Below, in pieces: positions 28,774-37,241 of a stretch of DNA of 64,000 nucleotides (position 1 is the first letter of the stretch; the number at the start of each line of letters is the position of its first letter). The notes below the pieces were generated by a model, which did no database searches, had not been told where the DNA came from, and saw only the letters and a program-made list of their open reading frames with translations. The stretch covers positions 2,666,001 through 2,730,000 of the forward strand of contig NZ_CP064873.1 of the NCBI RefSeq assembly GCF_019056515.1, written 5' to 3'. The stretch comes from Microbacterium paraoxydans (GTDB lineage Bacteria > Actinomycetota > Actinomycetes > Actinomycetales > Microbacteriaceae). A program made the translations under genes and the position numbers.

Positions 28774-30378
28774 TCAGTTCAGCTCCTCGAGGGCCTTGGT
28801 CTTGCGGAAGCTGATGATCGAGATCGTCGCGACCACGACGAAGATCAGGATCGTGAAGGCGGAGGCGAGACCGTAGTCGCGGGTCTGACCGGTGAAGGCC
28901 ACCTTGTAGACCATCGAGATGAGGATGTCCGTGTGGCCGACGGGGATCGACACGTCGCTGAAGCGCGGGCCGCCCTTGGTCAGCATGTAGATCAGGTTGA
29001 AGTTGTTGAAGTTGAACGCGAACGACGAGATCAGCAGCGGCGCCACGGTCACCAGCAGCAGCGGCAGCTTGATGCGGCGGAAGATCTGCCACGCGTTCGC
29101 GCCGTCCATGACGGCGGCCTCGTTCACGTCGTCCGGGATGCCCTGCAGCGCGCCCATGCAGACGAGGAACATGTACGGGAAGCCGAGCCAGAGGTTCACC
29201 AGCAGCACGGACACCTTCGCCAGCACCGGATCGGTGAGCCACGGGATGGCCGCGCCACCGAACAGCACCTGGTTGATGAACCCGAAGCTCTCGTTCATCA
29301 TCCCGGCCCAGACGAGCGCGGAGAGGAACGCGGGGAAGGCGTACGGGAGGATGAGGATGATCCGGTAGCCGTTGCGGAAGCGCATGCGCGTGTTGTTGAA
29401 GACGAGCGCGAGCAGCAGGCCGAGGAAGAAGGTCGTCGCGACGGAAACCAGCGCGAAGACGAAGGTCCAGACGGTGACCGAGATGAGCGGACCGCGGATG
29501 GACTCGTCGGTCACCGCGCGGACGAAGTTGTCGAAGCCGACCGTGGTCTGCCAGCCGGGCAGCAGCTGCTCGCCGTCCTCCGCGGTGAACGCACCGTCGC
29601 CGGTATCGCTGTAGACCGTGCCGGTCGCGGTGTCCGTGATCGTGTCGGCAGCGGCGTCGTAGGTCAGCGTCGAGACGTACAGGTAGCCGTTCTGCCCGTC
29701 GGGTGCACGGAGGCTGCCGTCGTTGGGGTCGTCGCTGAACGGGACGGAGAGCTGCTCCAGCTCCTCCGACAGGGTGAAGACGGTGGCCAGCGGAAGCGTG
29801 GTCCACCCGTCGACGGCGACGGCCTTGCCACCCTCGAACTCCGCGTCGACCTCGGCGAGAGGCTGCTCCGCCGTGCCGAGGAGCGCATCCCCGTCGTCGG
29901 GATCCGTGACGAGGAGGCCGTAGGTGCCGAACTGCTCGACCACCGTGACGGGATACGTCGGGGAGTCCTCGACGCGCTCCTGCGCGGAGGCGAGCAGCGA
30001 CGAGATCGCCTGCTCTTTGCTCCCGTTGTGACCGGTGCCGTAGTTCGTGAAGCCGATGTAGCCCGTGTAGAGGAGCGTGAAGACCTGGAACAGGACCAGG
30101 AAGATGATGCCGGGGGTGAGGTACTTCGCCGCGATGCGCTTGCGGGAGAAGTAGATGTAGTTGACGACGACCGTCACCGCGACGACGAGGCCGAGCACCA
30201 GCCACTCGCGCTGCACGAGCAGCACGAACACGGCGTAGACGGCGATCGCGTCCACGATCGCCAGCAACAGGATCTTGAGCAGCATCCACCCGATCGGTCG
30301 GGAGGCCGCCTCGGCGATCTTCGCCGCCTGGCGCTGCCGAGGCGTGGGGGGCGCGGTGCGCTCTTCGGTGTCTGTCAT
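28774..30378 (-). CDS. malF: Maltose-type ABC importer permease MalF
   Basis: 534 residues, the large permease. It has the long extracytoplasmic insert between early membrane segments (~100-270) seen in MalF, and an EAA loop near ~415-435 (DVNEAAVMDGANAWQIFRRI). The N-terminal ~20 residues are cytoplasmic. It lies 72 nt after malE and next to malG, the usual malEFG order. Confidence 0.9.
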   Translation of the reverse strand: MTDTEERTAPPTPRQRQAAKIAEAASRPIGWMLLKILLLAIVDAIAVYAVFVLLVQREWLVLGLVVAVTVVVNYIYFSRKRIAAKYLTPGIIFLVLFQVFTLLYTGYIGFTNYGTGHNGSKEQAISSLLASAQERVEDSPTYPVTVVEQFGTYGLLVTDPDDGDALLGTAEQPLAEVDAEFEGGKAVAVDGWTTLPLATVFTLSEELEQLSVPFSDDPNDGSLRAPDGQNGYLYVSTLTYDAAADTITDTATGTVYSDTGDGAFTAEDGEQLLPGWQTTVGFDNFVRAVTDESIRGPLISVTVWTFVFALVSVATTFFLGLLLALVFNNTRMRFRNGYRIILILPYAFPAFLSALVWAGMMNESFGFINQVLFGGAAIPWLTDPVLAKVSVLLVNLWLGFPYMFLVCMGALQGIPDDVNEAAVMDGANAWQIFRRIKLPLLLVTVAPLLISSFAFNFNNFNLIYMLTKGGPRFSDVSIPVGHTDILISMVYKVAFTGQTRDYGLASAFTILIFVVVATISIISFRKTKALEELN

Positions 30379-30450
30379 GTCGTCCTCGTCATGGTCCTGC
30401 CGGGGCGGGCTGGGTGGCCCGCCCCGGCAGGGTCGTCATCTTGTCGGCCG

Positions 30451-31662
30451 TTACTCGATCGCGGCGGTCACGTCGTCGACGAGCTTCTGCCACGTCGCCT
30501 GCGGGTCCTCGCCGTTGATGATGGCGGCCTCGGCCACGCCCCAGAACTGCCAGACCGCGCCCATGGCAGGGATCGCCGGCATGGGGACCGCGTCGGCGCC
30601 GACGGACTGGAAGCCGGCGATGATCGGGTCGGACGCCGCGGTGTCGGCGGCAGCCGTGAGGGCCGGGAGAACGTTGCCGGCCTTGAACAGCTCCAGCTGC
30701 ACGTCCTCCGTGCCGAGGTAGTTGACGAGGAAGTCGTTGGCCGCGACCTTGTTCTTCGACTCGGCGCTCACGAAGAAGCCCTTGACGCCGGCGAACGGCG
30801 AGGCCGTCTCCCCCGTCGGGCTCGGGATCGGGTCGATCTCGACGTTGATGCCCGCCTCGGTGGCCGCGCCCACGTTCCACGGGCCGGTCAGCCAGAAGGC
30901 GGCGGTGCCGTCGAGGAACTGCTGCTTGGCGATCTCACCGTCGATGTCGGTGTTCAGCGTGCCGGCCGCGCCCTGCGCGCCCAGCCAGTCGGCGAAGGCG
31001 AAGCCGCCCTCGCTGCCGAGCTGCAGGTCGGTCGGGTCGTAGCTGCCGCTGTCGTCGGTGCCGAAGACCGGAGCGCCGAACGCGGTCTGGAACGGGTACA
31101 GGTGGTACGGGTTGCCCTCGGCGCCCTGCTCCACCACGAAGGTGCCCTTCGAGACCATGTCGTCGAAGCTCGTCGCGGGCTCGGGGACGAGGTCGGCGTT
31201 GCGCAGGACCGCGATGTTCTCGACCGCGTACGGGAGCATGTAGACGGTGCCCTCATAGGTCGCCGCCTGGAGCGCGACGGGGAGGTAGTCCTCGGAGCTG
31301 TCGCCAAGCTCGATCGGCGCGACGACACCGTTGGTCGAGAGCTCGCCGAGCCAGTCGTGAGCGCCCATGACCACGTCGGGGCCCTTGCCGGTCGGGACCT
31401 GCTGGATGAAGTCATCCTTCATGTCGTCGACGGACTTCCCCACCAGCTTGACCGTGACACCGGTCTTCTCCTGGTACGCGTCCGCCGCGCCCTGCAGCGC
31501 GTCGACCCGCTCGGCGTCGACCCAGACGGTCAGCGTGCCGCCGCTGTCCCCACCGGAGGAAGAGTCGTCGCCGCCGGAGCCGGTCGAGCAGCCGGCGAGC
31601 GTCAGAGCCGAAACGATGGCGATGGCGCCCGCGGCGACCATGCCCCTCTTGTTCACCTTCAT
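30451..31662 (-). CDS. malE: Maltose-binding lipoprotein MalE-like
   Basis: 403 residues. A lipoprotein signal ends LTLAGC (C25). The mature part has the cluster-B fold: GTLTVWVDAERVDALQGAAD, DYLPVALQAATYEGTVYMLP, TAAFWLTGPWN. It captures sugar outside and hands it to MalFG. Behind two LacI-family operators it is probably induced by maltose-like sugars. Confidence 0.92.
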   Translation of the reverse strand: MKVNKRGMVAAGAIAIVSALTLAGCSTGSGGDDSSSGGDSGGTLTVWVDAERVDALQGAADAYQEKTGVTVKLVGKSVDDMKDDFIQQVPTGKGPDVVMGAHDWLGELSTNGVVAPIELGDSSEDYLPVALQAATYEGTVYMLPYAVENIAVLRNADLVPEPATSFDDMVSKGTFVVEQGAEGNPYHLYPFQTAFGAPVFGTDDSGSYDPTDLQLGSEGGFAFADWLGAQGAAGTLNTDIDGEIAKQQFLDGTAAFWLTGPWNVGAATEAGINVEIDPIPSPTGETASPFAGVKGFFVSAESKNKVAANDFLVNYLGTEDVQLELFKAGNVLPALTAAADTAASDPIIAGFQSVGADAVPMPAIPAMGAVWQFWGVAEAAIINGEDPQATWQKLVDDVTAAIE

Positions 31663-31700
31663 TGGTGTGTGCCTCTCTCAGTGCTGAGCGCCTGCAAGAC

Positions 31701-31714
31701 TGCAAGCGCTTACA
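31701..31714. promoter_or_regulatory. LacI-family operator 1 of malEFG
   Basis: TGCAAGCGCTTACA fits TGNAANCGNTTNCA with the central CG. It lies ~40 nt before the malE ATG, next to a TACTGT that may be the -10 box, so a bound repressor would block transcription. Confidence 0.7.
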
Positions 31715-31797
31715 GTATGCATCGTTTCGAAAGGCGATCACAATCTGCAACCGCGTCGATATCAACCCGTGATCGGCCCGGCGCCCGGCACGAGGCA

Positions 31798-31811
31798 TGA
31801 AAACGCTTCCA
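31798..31811. promoter_or_regulatory. LacI-family operator 2
   Basis: TGAAAACGCTTCCA fits the same TGNAANCGNTTNCA pattern, 97 nt from operator 1. The spacing could allow looping. No lacI-type gene is in the window. Confidence 0.5.
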
Positions 31812-31832
31812 TATCAGCCGGAGGCGGAAGCG

Positions 31833-32096
31833 TCAGCGTGCGACGTCACCGCCCGCACGATGCGGCGCATCGCGGATGACGCGGTCGATCCAGTCACGAC
31901 GCGGCAAGGCGGCGATGGCCCCTCGGGGGAACCAGCCCAGTTCGACGATCTCGCCCCTGTCCGGTGCCGGGTCGCTGAGCAGTTCGCACTCGTAGGCGAC
32001 TGTGACGTAGCCGACCTGGTCGCCGTTCGGAGAGGTCACCGCCATCGGGTCGCCACCGTACGCGCCGATCAGTCCTGTGATCCGGAGACGCGCTCC
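31833..32096 (-). pseudogene. 5'-truncated NUDIX hydrolase
   Basis: The visible part, RLRITGLIGAYGGDPMAVTS then PNGDQVGYVTVAYECELL and EIVELGWFPRGAIAAL, matches the C-terminal half of NUDIX hydrolases. The catalytic Nudix box (G-x5-E-x7-REUxEExGU) that should precede it is missing; yajQ's promoter and start stand there. The frame is open to 32225, but that part is antisense to yajQ and not homologous. I infer a gene remnant without hydrolase activity. Confidence 0.6.
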
Positions 32097-32136
32097 CGGG
32101 GTGCCGCGCCCACGGGACTTTCCGCACAGCCGCGGA

Positions 32137-32142
32137 TACAGT
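32137..32142 (+). promoter_or_regulatory. -10 box, leaderless yajQ
   Basis: TACAGT, 6 nt, ATG. Confidence 0.55.
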
Positions 32143-32148
32143 TGAGGC

Positions 32149-32637
32149 ATGGCTGACAGTTCCTTTGACATCGTCTCGAAAGTGGATCGCCAGGAGGCCG
32201 AGAACGCCCTGAACCAGGCGCGCAAAGAGGTGGAGCAGCGCTACGACTTCAAGGGGACCGGTGCTTCGATCGCCTGGAGCGGCGAGCAGATCCTCATCAC
32301 CGCGAACACCGAGGAGCGCGCGAACGCCGTCCTCGACGTGTTCCAGTCCAAGCTCATCAAGCGCGGCATCTCCCTGAAGAGCCTCGACTCGGGCGAGCCC
32401 TTCGCCAGCGGCAAGGAGTTCCGCATCCTGTCGAGCCTGAAGGACGGCATCTCCTCCGAGAACGCGAAGAAGATCGGCAAGATCATCCGCGACGAGGGCC
32501 CCAAGGGCGTGAAGAGCCAGATCCAGGGCGACGAGCTGCGCGTGCAGTCGAAGAGCCGCGACGACCTCCAGGCTGTGATCGCTCTCCTCAAGGGCAGCGA
32601 CCTCGACATCGATCTGCAGTTCATCAACTACCGCTGA
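32149..32637 (+). CDS. YajQ-family nucleotide-binding protein
   Basis: 162 residues, two ferredoxin-like folds. [40 protein letters not shown] and [20 protein letters not shown] are family signatures. Members bind cyclic di-GMP or nucleic acid in other bacteria; the role in actinobacteria is not settled. A TACAGT lies 6 nt before the ATG, so the message is probably leaderless. A strong terminator follows. Confidence 0.93.
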   Translation: MADSSFDIVSKVDRQEAENALNQARKEVEQRYDFKGTGASIAWSGEQILITANTEERANAVLDVFQSKLIKRGISLKSLDSGEPFASGKEFRILSSLKDGISSENAKKIGKIIRDEGPKGVKSQIQGDELRVQSKSRDDLQAVIALLKGSDLDIDLQFINYR

Positions 32638-32657
32638 CGCCACTCGCGTCGGAGGCC

Positions 32658-32690
32658 AGGGCTCGGGAGTCATCCCGGGCCCTTTCTTTT
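32658..32690 (+). terminator. Rho-independent terminator of yajQ
   Basis: 11-bp stem AGGGCTCGGGA/TCCCGGGCCCT (one G-U), 4-nt loop, then TTCTTTT. The clearest intrinsic terminator in the window. Confidence 0.9.
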
Positions 32691-33051
32691 CCCCGGTCAA
32701 CGCATACCGAGATATCGGTGTTCTTCGTCGAGACTGGAAGCGGTCGTGACTCGTCACGACTCCGACGCCATCCCCGCCCGACACCCGATCGCCGCGGTGG
32801 ATGCGCTTCGAGGATGCCACGCCGGCTCAGGGGAGGGAGCGGCGCGGGCCCCCGGAGCTCGCGTCGGCCTGGGGTCTGCCGACGTCGCACGCCGACCGGT
32901 CCCGGGTTCATGACAGGCCTCCCCGCCCGCTGCGCGCCCCCACGCGGATCGGCCCCCCGAGGAGGCATGACGGCAATCCTGCGGCCGTCGCTCCCCTCAT
33001 CGCCCGGGAGCGGACGTCGGTCGCAGACCGAGAACCACCGGGGGCTGGGCC
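32691..33051 (+). other. Gene-free region upstream of the GntR gene
   Basis: About 360 nt with no supported gene. It holds an ACCGA/TCGGT hairpin (32706-32719) and an 18-bp palindrome GTCGTGAC-TC-GTCACGAC (32743-32760) that could be an operator. A 46-codon frame starts at 32967 behind GAGGAGGC and overlaps the GntR start; it has no homology and may be chance. Confidence 0.4.
32743..32760. promoter_or_regulatory. Palindrome, possible operator
   Basis: Perfect 8-bp arms GTCGTGAC/GTCACGAC with a 2-nt centre, ~290 nt before the GntR gene. Confidence 0.35.
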
Positions 33052-33684
33052 ATGGCGCAGATCGAGTCGAAGAGCATCGGAGAGAACAAGCAGCTGCTGG
33101 CGGATGAGGTGTTCCACCACATCGGGCGGCTGATCACGGAGGGAGAGTTCGCCGAGGGCGACCGGATCCGGGACGTCGACGTGGCGGACGAGCTCCACGT
33201 CTCGCGGACGCCGGTGCGCGAAGCACTGCAGCGCTTGGAGCGACTGGGACTGGTGACGATGTACCCGAGCCGGTACACGGAGGTGACGATGGTCACGCCG
33301 CAGGTGGTGGCCGAGTCGCTGGAGTTCGCCGGCTACCAGGGAGGCATCACGGCCCGGATGGCGGTGCCGCGACTCAGCGCGGTCCAGCGCGAGCGGGTGC
33401 AGGAGCTCATCGCTCGAATGCACGACTCGCTCACCGACGGCGCGTCCACGGCACGGGCGCGATGGGCGGTCTTCGCCTACCTCGCCGACCACAGCGGGAA
33501 CCGTCAGCACCGGATGCTCATCGACGATGTCGCCGTCGCGGTGACCCGGAACCTGCGCGCCTGGGTGGTGCGCCCCGGCGATCGCGAGCGGATGCGACAG
33601 GTGTATGCCGACTTCGCCGAAGCGGTGCGCACCGGCGACGGCGACGAGGCGGAGCGCCTTGCGCGCGCGATGTACTACGTCTGA
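33052..33684 (+). CDS. GntR-family regulator, FCD type
   Basis: 210 residues. The winged helix is at ~15-75 (LADEVFHHIGRLITEGEFAE, DVADELHVSRTPVREALQRL, LGLVTMYPSRYTEV). The C-terminal FCD-like all-helical domain (~85-205) binds an acidic ligand in known members, often at a metal site; this one is shorter than usual. The ligand is unknown. It ends 10 nt inside the convergent hydrolase gene. Confidence 0.88.
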   Translation: MAQIESKSIGENKQLLADEVFHHIGRLITEGEFAEGDRIRDVDVADELHVSRTPVREALQRLERLGLVTMYPSRYTEVTMVTPQVVAESLEFAGYQGGITARMAVPRLSAVQRERVQELIARMHDSLTDGASTARARWAVFAYLADHSGNRQHRMLIDDVAVAVTRNLRAWVVRPGDRERMRQVYADFAEAVRTGDGDEAERLARAMYYV

Positions 33685-34685
33685 GCGGCGCGCCAGCCGA
33701 CGACCCAGCGGTGCAGGCGACGATACGCGTCCTCGCGGGCTTCATGTCGGGACAGGAAGACGTCGTGCAGGGCGCCGTCGATCCGTTCGACGGTCACGGA
33801 GGAGCCGAGCCGCAGGGCCGCGCGGGCGATGTCGTCGACGACGAGCACGGAGTCGGCGGAGGTGAGCTCATCCGACCACCGGGTCGGCGGCACGAACCGC
33901 TTCGACAGAAGGACGCAGACCGGCGCCGCGATGTCCAGACCCGCGGCGACGGCCTTGTGCCCGGTGAGGATCGCATTGAGCCACCCGGCGTACACGGCCA
34001 TCGTCTGCACGGGACGCCACGCGGTGTTGACCTCCATCGGGTCGTCCGGGTCGGCCACCTCCTGCTGCGCCCGCGTGTAGTAGCCGAGGTCGACCTGCGG
34101 CGCGACGTCGAGCGGCCGGATCCGCGCTTGGAACTCGACCATCGGGGCGATCGCGGCGCGCACGGGGGCGAACTGGAACTCGAGCCAGGGGCTGTTCAGG
34201 ATGAGGGCATCGGCCGCGCCGGGATGCCGGGCCGTCCACAGGCTCAGCGTCAGCCCTCCGGTCGAGTGTCCGAGCAGGATCAGGCGTCGCCCGCTCTCCT
34301 CGCCGCCCTCGCCGCGCCCCATCGCGTCCAGGGCCGCGGCGATGTCCTCGTCGTAGGTGGACAGGTCGGTGATGTAGCCCGGGGTCTGGCCCTCGCGCAG
34401 ACTGCGCCCGTACTTGCGCAGGTCGAGAGCGAAGAAGCGGGCACCACGAGCGGTCCAGAATCGGGCCAACCGCTTCTGGAAGAAGTAGTCCGACCACCCG
34501 TGGATGTAGAGCACGTCCACGCCCTCGAGCAGCGGGCGACGGCGCCGAGCGCGCTCCCACCACGGGACCGGAGCCGGCAGCGCGCGCACGAGGGTGGCCA
34601 CCACCGGGCCCTGCTCGTCACTGCCGAGGTCGAGGGTGAGCTGGGCGAACTCGTCTCCGAGCACATCCGGGATCCACTCGGCCAT
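33675..34685 (-). CDS. Alpha/beta hydrolase (lysophospholipase-like)
   Basis: 336 residues. VLYIHGWSDYFFQKRLARFW holds the oxyanion loop, GHSTGG the nucleophile Ser, ILNSPWLEFQ the following strand, and GALHDVFLSR the catalytic His. It is of the PldB/monoglyceride-lipase group by layout; no signal peptide. The ATG has GGGGGAGGAC upstream. Its 3' end overlaps the convergent GntR gene by 10 nt. Confidence 0.88.
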   Translation of the reverse strand: MAEWIPDVLGDEFAQLTLDLGSDEQGPVVATLVRALPAPVPWWERARRRRPLLEGVDVLYIHGWSDYFFQKRLARFWTARGARFFALDLRKYGRSLREGQTPGYITDLSTYDEDIAAALDAMGRGEGGEESGRRLILLGHSTGGLTLSLWTARHPGAADALILNSPWLEFQFAPVRAAIAPMVEFQARIRPLDVAPQVDLGYYTRAQQEVADPDDPMEVNTAWRPVQTMAVYAGWLNAILTGHKAVAAGLDIAAPVCVLLSKRFVPPTRWSDELTSADSVLVVDDIARAALRLGSSVTVERIDGALHDVFLSRHEAREDAYRRLHRWVVGWRAAQT

Positions 34686-34722
34686 GCGTCCTCCCCCTCG
34701 TGCCCAGGCTAGCCCACGGCCG

Positions 34723-35751
34723 TCATTCGCCGCCGGGGCGGGCCACGGAGAAATCGTCCGCGATGGCGGCGCCGATCGGGGCGAGGTCGTCGATTCCTGA
34801 CCCTTCGAACGTGGTCAGACGCAGCCAGTCCTGCCCCACCCGGAGGTCGAGCACCGACCGGCCGAGCTCGTCGACGCCGGTCACGGCGGCGTCCGCCCCC
34901 TCGACGTCGACGGTGTCCTCGCCTTCCAGCCGGTCGAAGGCCCAGGCGCCGCCGGGAAGCGTGGTGAGGGTGAGGTATCCCTGCGCCGCGTACTCGTCCT
35001 CGGCCGAGGCGTAGTAGCAGATCCGCGAGCCGTTGCGCTCCTGGTACACCTCGGCCGGGATGGACCAGCCGCCGAACGCGTCGACGACGTGCACCTCGGC
35101 GCCGACCCGCTCTGCGAGCTCGGTGGCGGTGAGGAAGCGCGTGCAGTCGACCCCGGCGACGGCGCTCTCTGGAACCTCCACGGGCTGCAGCGAGGCGGCG
35201 GCGGTCGCGGCGAGCCCGCGCAGCACCTCCTCGAGCGACGCGGTGTCGTCCGGTCCGCGCTCCGGGTCGACGACCGCGGCCGAGAGGAGCACGTCGCCGT
35301 CGACGATCTGGAAGAAGCAGTACCCGCCGCCTTCGCAGCGCGCCTCCTCACCGAAGTATCCGCCGCGGGACTCCGCCCCCGTCGTGACCTCGTCCGCGTC
35401 CGGGAGGATCGTGACCTCCCAGTTGCGCTCCGCCGTCCCCGCCGAACAGGCGATCCCGCCGGCCCGCTGGAACATGTGCTGCGCCGGTCCGGGGTACCAG
35501 CTCGGGGAGGACCAGACTCCGAGGACCTCGGCGACGTCGCCGCCGGCTTCGCCGAGCGCACTCGTCATGGCCGCGTCGACATCGGCGCAATCCACGTCGA
35601 AGGCGGGCGTCGGCACCTCGGCCCCCGGTGTCGGCGCGGTCGTGACCGCGGCCGACGGCGTCCTGGTCGGCTTCACCTCGGGTTCGGGCGCACAACCGGA
35701 CAGCAGGAGCACGGCCACGGCGCCGAGGGCCAGGAGTGCACGAGGTCGCAT
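34723..35751 (-). CDS. Predicted lipoprotein, unknown
   Basis: 342 residues. The signal ends VLLLSGC (C20), then a Pro/Thr/Ala linker and two similar-looking halves with paired cysteines (CSAGTAERNWEVTILPD; CYYASAEDEYAAQGY). No family recognised. TAGGCT stands 6 nt before the ATG. Extracytoplasmic, membrane-anchored. Confidence 0.75.
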   Translation of the reverse strand: MRPRALLALGAVAVLLLSGCAPEPEVKPTRTPSAAVTTAPTPGAEVPTPAFDVDCADVDAAMTSALGEAGGDVAEVLGVWSSPSWYPGPAQHMFQRAGGIACSAGTAERNWEVTILPDADEVTTGAESRGGYFGEEARCEGGGYCFFQIVDGDVLLSAAVVDPERGPDDTASLEEVLRGLAATAAASLQPVEVPESAVAGVDCTRFLTATELAERVGAEVHVVDAFGGWSIPAEVYQERNGSRICYYASAEDEYAAQGYLTLTTLPGGAWAFDRLEGEDTVDVEGADAAVTGVDELGRSVLDLRVGQDWLRLTTFEGSGIDDLAPIGAAIADDFSVARPGGE

Positions 35752-35757
35752 GGCCTC

Positions 35758-35763
35758 AGCCTA
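35758..35763 (-). promoter_or_regulatory. -10 box, leaderless start at 35751
   Basis: TAGGCT, 6 nt, ATG. Confidence 0.6.
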
Positions 35764-35811
35764 GGGGCGCGGGGACCCGGCGCCGGGAGCACGCCCCGGC
35801 GCCGAGACGAC

Positions 35812-37185
35812 TCACTCGCCGCGGGAGACGCGCACCATCTCCTCGCGCGGGACGACCTTCACGCGCGCCCGCTCCTGGGGCGCGCCGAGGCTGATCTCGT
35901 GCTCGTCGAGGCGGTGCCAGCCGTCCAGGTCGGTCCAGGCGACGCCGCGCTCGGCGAGCAGTGCCGGGATGGCCTCCTCGGACGGGTCTTCCGGGTGCCA
36001 CCACGAGCCCTGGTCGTTGATCAGGTGACGGACGGTCTCCATGGCGTCGGACTTCGTGTGGCCGATGAGACCGACCGGGCCGCGCTTGATCCAGCCGGTC
36101 GCGTACACGCCGGGGACGCGGTCGTTGGAGTCCTTCGCGAGCACCTGGCCCTCGTGGTTCGGGATGACGCCGTGCTTCTTGTCGAAGGGGACGCCCGGCA
36201 GGGGCGAGCCGAAGTAGCCGATCGCGCGATACAGCGCCTGCACGGGTACCTCACGCAGCTCTCCGGTGCCGACCGCACCACCCTGACCGTCCGGCTGGGT
36301 GCGCTCGTACACGAGGGCCGCGACACGGCCGTTCTCGTCGGTGCGCACCTCGACCGGGCGCGCCCAGAAGTGCAGGTGCAGGCGGCGCGAGGCGGTGCCG
36401 CCGGCGTTGTTGACGGAGTCGCGCTTGCGCCAGGACTGCAGGATGCGGTCGATGACCATGACCTGCTTGTTGCTCGCGACCGCGTCCTTCGAGGCCTCGT
36501 CGTAGTCGAAGTCCTCGTCGTAGACGACCATGTCGACGTCGCGCAGCTCCCCCAGCTCGCGGAGCTCCAGCGGCGTGAACTTCACCTGGGCCGGCCCGCG
36601 GCGGCCGAACACGTGCACGTCCGTGACGGCGCTCGCCTTGAGCCCCTCGTACACGTTCTCGGGGACCTCGGTGACGAGGAGGTCCTCCGCGTGCTTCGCG
36701 AGCATGCGGGAGACGTCGAGGGCGACGTTGCCGTTGCCGAGGACCGCCACCGACGCGGCGTCCAGCGGCCACTCGCGCGGCACGTCGGGGTGTCCGTCGA
36801 ACCAGCTCACGTAGTCGGCGGCGCCGTAGGAGCCCACCGCGTCGATGCCGGGGATGTCCAGCGACGTGTCACGGATCGCCCCGGTGGCGAAGATGACCGC
36901 GTTGTAGTGCTTCTTGAGGTCGTCGAGCGTGATGTCCTCGCCGAACCGAACGTTGCCGAAGAGGCGGATGTCGCCACGGTCGAGCACGTCGCGCAGGGCG
37001 GTGATGATGCCCTTGATGCGGGGGTGGTCGGGGGCGACGCCGTACCGGACGAGCCCGTAGGGGGCGGGGAGCTGCTCGAACAGGTCGATGGACACGTCGA
37101 ACTTGCGCTCGGCCTTCAGCAGGATGTCCGCGGCGTAGATGCCCGCGGGGCCGGCGCCGACGATGGCCAGTCTCAGCTTGGTCAT
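35812..37185 (-). CDS. Ferredoxin/adrenodoxin-type NADP+ reductase
   Basis: 457 residues, close in layout to FprA and adrenodoxin reductase. The FAD-binding GAGPAG is at 10-15; PYGLVRYGVAPDHPRIKGI and ATGAIRDTSLDIPGIDAVGS follow; the NADP-binding loop is VLGNGNVALDVSRML; the closing FAD contact is YATGWIKRGPVGLIGHTKSD. It moves electrons between NADPH and ferredoxin. The start MTKLRLAIVG has AAAGGA 8 nt upstream; the open frame further up is not homologous. Confidence 0.93.
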   Translation of the reverse strand: MTKLRLAIVGAGPAGIYAADILLKAERKFDVSIDLFEQLPAPYGLVRYGVAPDHPRIKGIITALRDVLDRGDIRLFGNVRFGEDITLDDLKKHYNAVIFATGAIRDTSLDIPGIDAVGSYGAADYVSWFDGHPDVPREWPLDAASVAVLGNGNVALDVSRMLAKHAEDLLVTEVPENVYEGLKASAVTDVHVFGRRGPAQVKFTPLELRELGELRDVDMVVYDEDFDYDEASKDAVASNKQVMVIDRILQSWRKRDSVNNAGGTASRRLHLHFWARPVEVRTDENGRVAALVYERTQPDGQGGAVGTGELREVPVQALYRAIGYFGSPLPGVPFDKKHGVIPNHEGQVLAKDSNDRVPGVYATGWIKRGPVGLIGHTKSDAMETVRHLINDQGSWWHPEDPSEEAIPALLAERGVAWTDLDGWHRLDEHEISLGAPQERARVKVVPREEMVRVSRGE

Positions 37186-37241
37186 GGAGGTCCTTTCGTG
37201 TGCCGTCGCGGCGGACACCCGGGCCCGGGGCCCGTACGGTG

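Noticed and set aside
28693..31800. A plus-strand open frame of over 1000 codons opposite the mal genes.
   Set aside because: It is the high-GC mirror of malE, malF and malG, rich in Glu/Arg/Asp/Val/Gly, with no known domain or start signal.
32967..33107. A 46-codon leader peptide before the GntR gene.
   Set aside because: It has a good ribosome binding site, but no homology, and overlaps the GntR start in another frame; support is too weak.
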